Assembly: GCF_943736995.1 (NCBI RefSeq)
Contig: NZ_OX031157.1
Location: 1,275,001 to 1,339,000 of the forward strand
Direction of reading: 5' to 3'
DNA from: Sporosarcina sp. Marseille-Q4943
Lineage (GTDB): Bacteria > Bacillota > Bacilli > Bacillales_A > Planococcaceae
Length of the DNA: 64,000 bases
Part shown: piece after piece, positions 58,431 through 64,000 of the stretch
Layout of the letters: each line of letters begins with the position of its first letter
Position numbering within the stretch: the stretch's first letter is position 1
Program-made: the position numbers and the translations under genes
Notes under the pieces: generated by a model
Databases searched by the model: none
What the model saw: the letters and a program-made list of their open reading frames with translations, nothing else
What the model was told of the DNA's origin: nothing

Positions 58431-59546
58431 TTATTCTGTTATGGACCACTGCTCGCGGTGACGTTGCAATCCTTCTTCTCCGTAAAGCGTGCGCACGAAA
58501 TGCTCTTCCGCCCGCTTCGTCCGGATATGAATGGAAGAATGATCCTCGCATACATCACAGTTTCCGTACTCCGCATCACTCGTCAATCTCAAGTAAAAAT
58601 AGTCATCTTTCACTTGCGAGAAATCCCCTTGCAGCCATTTATCCAAAATCTCCTCTAACCTCGAATCCTTCTTCACAAAACGCTTCAAGTAAAGGATGTT
58701 TTCCTTTGCCATTTGTCCGGCTGAATGGCCTGCGGAATAGCTATTCACTTCCGCCCATCCATGCTCCAACTTATCTGTAATGAGCTGATCGGCTGAATAT
58801 CTCGTCACCTTCTGCCCAAGCATCGACAGCATTGTTTGAGCCATCGTCATGGAACTTTCCTCCAACCGTTGTGCAGAAATTCCTGCAAAATGTCCGGGTA
58901 GTCGCATCGCCGGTGCCGCTGGATCGATAGGATTGTTCATATGCAGCAACCGATGCAGAAATACGGCATAATGCACTCTTGTAACGGGTTTATCGGGATT
59001 GAAGTATCCGAAATCCCCTGTTGTGATTCCATTCGAATAGAGCGCTCGGACATATTTGTTCGCCGGATGATTTTTCGGCACGTCCATGAAATCCAACTCC
59101 ACTTTCACTTTCAGATTGAATGCGATTGTCAGCACCTTCGCCATTTCCGCACGAGTGATCGGCGTATTCGGGTTGAAGTTCCCTTTCGCATCCGGCTCGA
59201 AAATTCCGGCTTGCTGTAATTTCTTTATATCATTGAAGAAGGCGTTCTTCGTGGATACGTCCTCGAATGGAACAAACGGCTTTCTTGCCGGTAACTTTGT
59301 TGCGCGGTTGACGAGAGCCGCCGCATGTTTCCGCGAAATGACCTCAGTCGGCCTGAATTCCCCGTTTTCGTACCCGCTAATAATATTTCGGTCCCGCATC
59401 TCATGGACAATCTCATAATACGGGCTGTTCTTGGACACGTCAGGAAACGGATTCGTCACTGCCGCTTCCGCCTGTACCGGGAAGAGGATGGCAGGAATAG
59501 CGATCGCCGCTGCTAATGCCATTTTCAATATCTTGTTTTTATTCAA
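58431..59546 (-). CDS. S-layer homology (SLH) domain protein
   Basis: A 371-aa exported protein: signal peptide (MALAAAIAIPAILFPVQAEA), then three SLH repeats: FPDVSKNSPYYEIVHEMRDR, FEDVSTKNAFFNDIKKLQQA and FMDVPKNHPANKYVRALYSN, each followed by the ITRAEMAKVL-type motif. SLH domains bind pyruvylated cell-wall polymer. The C-terminal 140 residues form an unrecognised domain with a Cys-x-x-Cys (YGNCDVCEDHSS). The start is placed at TTG 59546 behind GGAGGAAG rather than the ATG overlapping that site. Confidence 0.85.
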   Translation of the reverse strand: MNKNKILKMALAAAIAIPAILFPVQAEAAVTNPFPDVSKNSPYYEIVHEMRDRNIISGYENGEFRPTEVISRKHAAALVNRATKLPARKPFVPFEDVSTKNAFFNDIKKLQQAGIFEPDAKGNFNPNTPITRAEMAKVLTIAFNLKVKVELDFMDVPKNHPANKYVRALYSNGITTGDFGYFNPDKPVTRVHYAVFLHRLLHMNNPIDPAAPAMRLPGHFAGISAQRLEESSMTMAQTMLSMLGQKVTRYSADQLITDKLEHGWAEVNSYSAGHSAGQMAKENILYLKRFVKKDSRLEEILDKWLQGDFSQVKDDYFYLRLTSDAEYGNCDVCEDHSSIHIRTKRAEEHFVRTLYGEEGLQRHREQWSITE

Positions 59547-59763
59547 TGAAACTTCCTCCATTTACTATGTACACTATTATTTGCACCGTACAGACGTAGA
59601 TTTTCGGGAAAAGTTTCAAAGTATTTTTTACTGTTACATTTCCACTCCCGATTCAAGCGAATTGAAGTTTAGTTAAGGGGCAGAACTGGTTTTATTTACT
59701 TGTGTTACTAGTTTGGAAAGTAGCCTAGAATTGTGTTTGTGTTAGAAAGAGGTTTATATAATT

Positions 59764-60018
59764 TTGAGGACGATTATTGTACTATTACATATTGTAAAAT
59801 GGTTATTTATTGTTGGATTATGCAGTGCTGGTATCGTTGTAGGTGCTGTCATATTAGGTATTATGGGGATTGATGTGCCTCACATGGAATTAATCATAAA
59901 TGCTGTAGCACTACCTCTGTTGTTTTTCGACCTCAAAATTGTCAGGATAACAATAAGCATACTTTGTTTGATTATTTCTGTCTTCGTGTATTTTCAATTA
60001 AGGAAGATGATGGAATAG
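59764..60018 (+). CDS. Small membrane protein
   Basis: An 84-aa protein starting at TTG (RTIIVLLHIVKWLFIVGLCS), with three hydrophobic segments and almost no soluble part. AGAAAGAGG lies 13 bases upstream, a long spacing. Not recognised. It is followed by the same GCTTAGACGGCTC terminator block found after the small membrane gene at 2573. Confidence 0.45.
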   Translation: MRTIIVLLHIVKWLFIVGLCSAGIVVGAVILGIMGIDVPHMELIINAVALPLLFFDLKIVRITISILCLIISVFVYFQLRKMME

Positions 60019-60095
60019 CCAAGCTAACTGGGATGCTTAGACGGCTCTTTTTTCTTGTTCAACTATAGGTGCAGAACAGCGTAAAAGGAGAAGTA

Positions 60096-60308
60096 ATGTA
60101 TAAGGTAAAACTCTATTTAAAGTATCGAATAAAATCATATCTTTTATATACCGCCATTTTCATTTCAGGGTTTATTATTGTTGTTTTTATATTTGGTCCA
60201 CCGAAGCATTATGTTGTTCCTACTCTATCAATGATTACAGCTTATGGTTCTTTGGAATACGTAGAGTTTAAACGTTGGAAAAAAGATAAAAAGGGTGTTT
60301 TTTATTAA
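60096..60308 (+). CDS. Small two-TM membrane protein
   Basis: A 70-aa protein (MYKVKLYLKYRIKSYLLYTA, FISGFIIVVFIFG, then VEFKRWKKDKKG). AAAAGGAGAAGTA precedes the ATG. The stop codon overlaps the start region of the next gene, so both are coupled. Not recognised. Confidence 0.5.
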   Translation: MYKVKLYLKYRIKSYLLYTAIFISGFIIVVFIFGPPKHYVVPTLSMITAYGSLEYVEFKRWKKDKKGVFY

Positions 60309-60801
60309 AGAGAAAATTGCTTTGGCTTTAAAACGAATAGAAGAGGATATTGAAAGCGATGATTTGGGAAAAGCGAGGGATCGATTGCACGGGTTAATCT
60401 CAACCTATCCTAATGAATTGGAACTTCGTAAAAAGTTGGGAGACATTTATTTTGAATTAAAATATCCTGCGATGGCTGGCCGATACTGGTATTTAGAAAA
60501 GAATAAAACTCCCCAAATGAAAAAAGCGTGTATAGTGTTTGAAAACTCCATGGGCAATGACATGGATAAAATCGCGCGGGCATTAAAGTATAAAGGTGAT
60601 ATTGAGCTTTTAGAAGGACTGGATATAGACCCCGCATTCTTATCTAGTGAATATAAAGGAAAAGAAAAATTGGTGGAAGAACAAGATGTTCCAATAGGGC
60701 CTACATACAAATTGATTATTTTTGGGTGTCTTTCAGTAATACTTTCCATAATTATTTTTGCATCAGTTGGGGTCTATACATTTATAGAATGGATGTTTTA
60801 A
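60295..60801 (+). CDS. DUF6584-like helical repeat membrane protein
   Basis: A 168-aa protein. About residues 5-90 form TPR-like helices with the DUF6584-type pattern KARDRLHGLISTYPNELELR, KLGDIYFELKYPAMAGRYWY; a C-terminal TM segment is at about 143-165. The start is unclear: GTG 60295 sits right on the AAAAGGG site, while ATT 60304 has correct spacing and overlaps the upstream stop (ATTAA), giving MKEKIALALKR. Function is unknown. It belongs to the run of three small membrane genes. Confidence 0.6.
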   Translation: MFFIKEKIALALKRIEEDIESDDLGKARDRLHGLISTYPNELELRKKLGDIYFELKYPAMAGRYWYLEKNKTPQMKKACIVFENSMGNDMDKIARALKYKGDIELLEGLDIDPAFLSSEYKGKEKLVEEQDVPIGPTYKLIIFGCLSVILSIIIFASVGVYTFIEWMF

Positions 60802-60855
60802 TCTGTTTAATTAAATAATCCTTCTGGAAAAGTAAAATTAAAAAGAGGTGTATAT

Positions 60856-61101
60856 ATGCAAATTTTATATTGTTTTTTATCCTTGTTTCTTTTAAGTGGA
60901 CTGATAGCTGGTTCTATGGATAGCGAATTTTTAATTGATATCTTCGGTAATATGGGTGATGATATTTCAATTTATTTTGGATTACCTTTGCTTTATTTGA
61001 TTCGAAACTATTTTAAAGAGATAAAAACCCTACTTTATATTTTATTATTTTTTCTAAGCATATTTTCTTACATAGTTATTGCTAGTATTGTTATTGACTG
61101 A
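60856..61101 (+). CDS. Small membrane protein
   Basis: An 81-aa protein with an N-terminal signal or TM (MQILYCFLSLFLLSGLIAGS), a central amphipathic part and a C-terminal TM. AAAGAGGTG lies before the ATG. Not recognised. Followed by a terminator at 61107. Confidence 0.5.
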   Translation: MQILYCFLSLFLLSGLIAGSMDSEFLIDIFGNMGDDISIYFGLPLLYLIRNYFKEIKTLLYILLFFLSIFSYIVIASIVID

Positions 61102-61104
61102 CGA

Positions 61105-61133
61105 AGCCTCCCGCATTTTTCGGGAGGCTGTTT
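61105..61133 (+). terminator. Rho-independent terminator
   Basis: GCCTCCCG ... CGGGAGGC followed by TGTTTATT. Confidence 0.8.
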
Positions 61134-61135
61134 AT

Positions 61136-61279
61136 TCATAGATACGGATTTTCCACCCATGGTCCGACCGTCGACAGTCTCGTCAGCTGCTTCGCCATAT
61201 ACGCTGGAGTGTAGGGCATATCGTTTTTCAGCCACCAAATGATGACGCCCAAATAGGCTGTGATGGGACCCATGGTGAA
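61136..61279 (-). pseudogene. TetR/AcrR regulator C-terminal fragment
   Basis: The minus strand reads FTMGPITAYLGVIIWWLKND, MPYTPAYMAKQLTRLSTVGP and stops, matching the tail of TetR-family ligand domains. The N-terminal part is replaced by the CoxG scrap at 61283. Confidence 0.6.
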
Positions 61280-61282
61280 TGC

Positions 61283-61372
61283 CTTTTTAAAATCATTCGT
61301 CCCGAAAACAGCACAGGACCTAACGAAAGCGATTGCTGAGGAAATTACGAGTATTGAATTGAAAAGAGTTTA
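61283..61372 (+). pseudogene. 3' fragment of CoxG-like gene
   Basis: TTTTTAAAATCATTCGTCCC onward encodes the last 30 codons of a CoxG-like protein (FLKSFVPKTAQDLTKAIAEE), about 90% identical to 54720-54813, including the following terminator. Confidence 0.75.
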
Positions 61373-61391
61373 AATTCGTAAATAGTCGAAG

Positions 61392-61437
61392 ATGAATAAT
61401 CGTAATCACCCATTGTCACAAGGGTGATTACTTTTGT
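61392..61437 (+). terminator. Terminator hairpin left from the CoxG copy
   Basis: GTAATCACCC pairs with GGGTGATTAC, followed by TTTTG. Confidence 0.7.
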
Positions 61438-61466
61438 TTCATTCACAAAACAAGGCGGTGTATTAG

Positions 61467-61607
61467 CACCTATTCATCCTTCTCCAATTCTGCGTACCAT
61501 TTCACTTTCCACGCTTCCACTTTCGCGTCGATTTCATCCCTCGCCTGTTTCGCTTCTTCGCTCTTCTGCTCTTTTATTTCGGTAAAATGAGTCGATCTCA
61601 GCTCTCC
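61467..61607 (-). CDS. Possible small coiled-coil protein
   Basis: A minus-strand frame after the IclR gene reads MGELRSTHFTEIKEQKSEEA, KQARDEIDAKVEAWKVKWYA and stops. It is highly charged and helical. Upstream it stays open into the IclR gene without a better start. It may be a genuine small gene, or a fragment; no family recognised. Confidence 0.35.
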
Positions 61608-61639
61608 CATTTCCTTTGCCAGCTCAATGACTTCACTAT

Positions 61640-62377
61640 TTATTTTATTTGCCCCATCGCAGAAGAAATCTTTTCTGAAGCTTCGGTTGCTTTTTCGATA
61701 AAGTGATCCAATTGATCTTCAGTTGTTTGCATTTCGAGTGCCTCGATACTAATAGCCCCAAGCACCGTTCCTTCAAAATCAAAAATAGGCGCACCGACTG
61801 CTAGTGTACCTTCCGTTTTTTCGCCTATACTGATTGCAAACCCTTTCCGTTTGATCGAGCGCAATTGTTGCTTAAATTGTTCCCGCTCCCCCTCTTCCGG
61901 AATTAGCCTTTGCAGCAAGGCATCCGTATTATGGGGCGGCGCATATGCCAGCATCGTTTTATTAGCGGCCCCGATGTTCATCGGTATGCGTTCACCTATA
62001 CTATCAATGATACGTACATTCCGCGGACTATCAATTCGGTCTATGATAATAGATACGTCATCGTTCGGTGTATTAAGGTATACGGTTTCCTCTACTTCCT
62101 TTGCCAATTTTTCGAGAATCGGCCGAGCTACATGACGAATGTCCAGTTTCTCGTATTTTTTTAAGCCCAGTTCCATCCATTTATAGCCTAGTTCATATTG
62201 CTTCGTATATTCGATTTGCGAAACGAGATTATGCAACTCAAGTGATTGCAACAACCGATACACCGTGCTAATCGGCAGTCCCGTCTCCTTCGCCAACTCT
62301 GCGACAAGCCATTTATCCTTTTGCGAGTCCGACATGACTTCGATGATGAGCATGGCCCTGTCTATCGATTGAATCAT
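61640..62377 (-). CDS. IclR family transcriptional regulator
   Basis: A 245-aa regulator with the same plan as the one at 31173: a winged helix (SIDRAMLIIEVMSDSQKDKW, LPISTVYRLLQSLELHNLVS) and an effector domain (DSPRNVRIIDSIGERIPMNI, GAANKTMLAYAPPH, GAPIFDFEGTVLGAISIEAL). ATG 62377 is chosen because GGGAGG lies nine bases upstream and it matches the family length; the frame is open for 36 more codons. Divergent to the alanine/glycine symporter gene, it should control that gene and itself. Confidence 0.88.
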   Translation of the reverse strand: MIQSIDRAMLIIEVMSDSQKDKWLVAELAKETGLPISTVYRLLQSLELHNLVSQIEYTKQYELGYKWMELGLKKYEKLDIRHVARPILEKLAKEVEETVYLNTPNDDVSIIIDRIDSPRNVRIIDSIGERIPMNIGAANKTMLAYAPPHNTDALLQRLIPEEGEREQFKQQLRSIKRKGFAISIGEKTEGTLAVGAPIFDFEGTVLGAISIEALEMQTTEDQLDHFIEKATEASEKISSAMGQIK

Positions 62378-62474
62378 TTTCGTTTGCCTCCCGTCTTCCC
62401 CATATTGTAGCAGATATTGGACCAGCCCCGCATCTTTAATTATCAGACCCTTCCCAAAATAAAAGAAAAAGGGA

Positions 62475-62504
62475 TTGACATTCATCCAATGACAGAACTA
62501 AAAT
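62475..62504 (+). promoter_or_regulatory. SigA-type promoter of the symporter gene
   Basis: TTGACA (62475-62480), 18 bases, TAAAAT (62499-62504); start expected near 62511. Confidence 0.7.
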
Positions 62505-62531
62505 AATATTAACATTTCAATATGTAGAATT

Positions 62532-62550
62532 AATTCCACAATGCGGAATT
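62532..62550. promoter_or_regulatory. Candidate IclR operator
   Basis: The palindrome AATTCC-ACAATGC-GGAATT lies about 20 bases downstream of the predicted start. Same TTCC-N7-GGAA geometry, and the same ACAATG core, as the operator at 31031 near the other IclR gene. Confidence 0.65.
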
Positions 62551-62563
62551 TCAACACGACAAG

Positions 62564-62577
62564 TGAAAGCGCTTTCT
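62564..62577 (+). promoter_or_regulatory. Catabolite-responsive element (cre)
   Basis: TGAAAGCGCTTTCT fits the CcpA consensus TGWAARCGYTWNCW at every position. Placed downstream of the promoter, it would act as a roadblock when preferred sugars are present. Confidence 0.85.
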
Positions 62578-62605
62578 AAAGAGAGAAATAGAGAGGGTGG
62601 GAGAA

Positions 62606-63970
62606 ATGGAAGGGTTCACAAAGTTCATCGCGGATATTACAAATTTCATATGGGGGATGCCGATCATGGTCATTCTCATCGGGGGTGGCGTTTTCTTGAC
62701 GGTGCGTCTTGGTTTCTTCCAATTCCGCTACTTCCCGCATATTATCAAGCAGACTTTCGGCAAGATATTTTCAAAAAGTGAAGGGGACGGTACGTTGACT
62801 CCATTTCAAGCGACGGCAAGTGCGCTTGCTTCCACAATGGGTGCAGCGAATATTGTGGGAGTTCCGGTAGCTATCGCACTCGGCGGACCGGGGGCAATTT
62901 TCTGGATGTGGCTTGTCGCTCTTATCGGGATTGGAACCAAGTATTCGGAAGTCGTTCTCGGAATGCACTATCGGGAGAAAAACGAGGTCGGTGAATATGT
63001 CGGCGGCCCAATGTATTACATACGAAAAGGACTTGGCTGGAAAAAGGTCGCTTATTTCCTTGCTTTTGCACTTATGATTGAAATTGTCGCGAGTACGATG
63101 GTGCAATCCAATTCCATCGCAACAACGATGAAAGGTTCGTTTGGCTTGTCTCCTATTGTTACAGGCATTCTTGTTGCACTTCTTGTTGTCTTGGTCACTT
63201 ACGGTGGAATTAAAACAATCGGAAAAGTGTCGGAGAAGTTGATTCCATTCATGGTTGTCATTTATCTTGTTGCTGCACTTGTAGTTATTGTTGCGAATAT
63301 AAAAGAACTTCCAACTGCATTCGGACTGATTTTTGAATATGCGTTCCGGCCGATGTCGGCGGCGGGCGGTTTTGCCGGCGCTGGTGTAGCGGCTGCCATT
63401 CGTTGGGGCCTTGCCCGGGGGCTTTATTCCAATGAAGCAGGTATGGGAACGGCGCCGATTGCCCATTCAGCAGCCATTACGAATCATCCTGCGAAACAAG
63501 GATTCTGGGGTGTGTTCGAAGTAATCGTCGATACACTCGTCGTCTGTACAATTACTGCCCTTGTCGTCTTGACGTCTGGCGTCTGGAAAACCATGTCACC
63601 GGATGATGCCTCATCCATGGTGACAGAAGCGTTTGTGCCAGTATTCGGTTCATCACTTGCCGGAACTATCGTTTCAGCAACGCTATTCTTATTCGTCATC
63701 ACCACAGTAGTCGTCATCATTTTCTATGGTGAAAAGCAGGCTGAGTTCCTTTTCGGGACAACATTCTCCAAGGTGATGCGCTTTATTTATATCGGTGCCA
63801 TTATCGTCGGTGCAGTCGGAGGATTGCAGTTCATCTGGCAGTTCCTCGATTTATTGCTCGCTTTGGTTGTCATCCCGAACGTCATCGCTGTTCTATTCTT
63901 GAGCGGTAAAGTGAAAGAAATTACAAACGACTATTTTATGAATCTCTATCCGATCGAACGAAAAAAATGA
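62606..63970 (+). CDS. Alanine/glycine:cation symporter (AGCS family)
   Basis: A 454-aa membrane protein with about 11 TM segments: FLTVRLGFFQFRYFPHIIKQ near the start, GTLTPFQATASALASTMGAA (substrate-binding motif of AGCS), VGGPMYYIRKGLGWK, RWGLARGLYSNEAGMGTAPI and STVEV-like PAKQGFWGVFEVIVDTLVVC. It imports D/L-alanine or glycine with Na+ or H+. ATG 62606 follows GGTGGGAG. The upstream region holds a promoter, an IclR-like palindrome and a cre site. Another gene follows at once. Confidence 0.9.
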   Translation: MEGFTKFIADITNFIWGMPIMVILIGGGVFLTVRLGFFQFRYFPHIIKQTFGKIFSKSEGDGTLTPFQATASALASTMGAANIVGVPVAIALGGPGAIFWMWLVALIGIGTKYSEVVLGMHYREKNEVGEYVGGPMYYIRKGLGWKKVAYFLAFALMIEIVASTMVQSNSIATTMKGSFGLSPIVTGILVALLVVLVTYGGIKTIGKVSEKLIPFMVVIYLVAALVVIVANIKELPTAFGLIFEYAFRPMSAAGGFAGAGVAAAIRWGLARGLYSNEAGMGTAPIAHSAAITNHPAKQGFWGVFEVIVDTLVVCTITALVVLTSGVWKTMSPDDASSMVTEAFVPVFGSSLAGTIVSATLFLFVITTVVVIIFYGEKQAEFLFGTTFSKVMRFIYIGAIIVGAVGGLQFIWQFLDLLLALVVIPNVIAVLFLSGKVKEITNDYFMNLYPIERKK

Positions 63971-63992
63971 ATCCATCAAGGAGGCAAGAGAT

Positions 63993-64000
63993 ATGTACAA
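63993..64000 (+). CDS. Start of next gene, cut by window edge
   Basis: AAGGAGGC is followed nine bases later by ATGTACAA. Only the first two codons are in view. It is 22 bases after the symporter gene, so the same operon. Confidence 0.5.

Noticed and set aside
62771..63466. 231-codon minus-strand ORF inside the symporter gene
   Set aside because: Antisense of a clearly conserved AGCS gene; Cys/His/Arg-rich nonsense composition.

Overview
The window looks like chromosomal DNA from a low-GC, spore-forming Bacillota, most probably a Planococcaceae member of the Sporosarcina type. The support is a cwlJ-type spore cortex hydrolase, the DUF1659/DUF2922/YvrJ trio, an SLH-domain surface protein, a roc-like arginine cluster, purine-rich Shine-Dalgarno sites and frequent GTG/TTG starts. 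The genus is inference. I found no rRNA, tRNA or CRISPR array.

Layout. 0-0.7 kb: edge of a phage-type replication module (DnaB-like helicase plus replisome-organiser-like protein, minus strand). 0.9-6.8 kb: an SH3b exported protein, small membrane proteins, an ABC-2 exporter, an AlkD-like DNA repair protein, a DUF2975 membrane protein and a small basic protein behind a leader ORF and hairpin. 7.0-13.5 kb: a minus-strand nuclease island with a PD-(D/E)XK/RAMA-like protein, a second PD-(D/E)XK-like protein, an EVE-like/HNH endonuclease and a 597-aa PD-(D/E)XK protein with a duplicated C-terminal module. 13.6-24.5 kb: lipoproteins, a duplicated unit of holin-like type I toxin-antitoxin plus DUF1456 gene (one copy broken), a Na/Ca antiporter, an AbgT transporter, an HNH protein, a VCBS-like protein and an MraY paralogue. 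25-26 kb: DUF1659, DUF2922 and YvrJ. 26.2-31.9 kb: a divergent arginine/methylarginine locus (RocB-like peptidase, amino-acid permease, DDAH, amidinotransferase-like enzyme) facing an IclR regulator, with a clear promoter and operator between.

32.1-34.5 kb: a two-gene transposon with short inverted ends. 34.7-36.8 kb: a metalloprotease-like lipoprotein, tiny membrane ORFs and a second yvrJ. 37.2-40.6 kb: two adjacent, very AT-rich reverse transcriptases resembling the dual-RT defence system DRT type 3. 41.9-48.8 kb: a complete type I restriction-modification operon hsdM-hsdS-hsdR. 49-57.5 kb: small proteins, lipoproteins, a WYL regulator, a stress protein, a CoxG-like protein and two toxin-antitoxin-type loci. 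57.6-61.1 kb: cwlJ, an SLH protein and small membrane proteins. 61.6-64 kb: a second IclR regulator facing an alanine/glycine:cation symporter, with a promoter, an IclR-like palindrome and a perfect cre match between.

Defence functions form two islands (7-13 kb and 37-49 kb). The intergenic space is unusually rich in dispersed repeats: five copies of a type I toxin-antitoxin cassette, palindromic MITE-like elements with GGTGCCTGTGC ends, REP-like GTACCAGGCACC palindromes, and two families built on AACGGGTTCGGTTGATGG or ACGGGTGCTTTACTT. It is also rich in short decayed copies of genes that survive intact elsewhere in the window.
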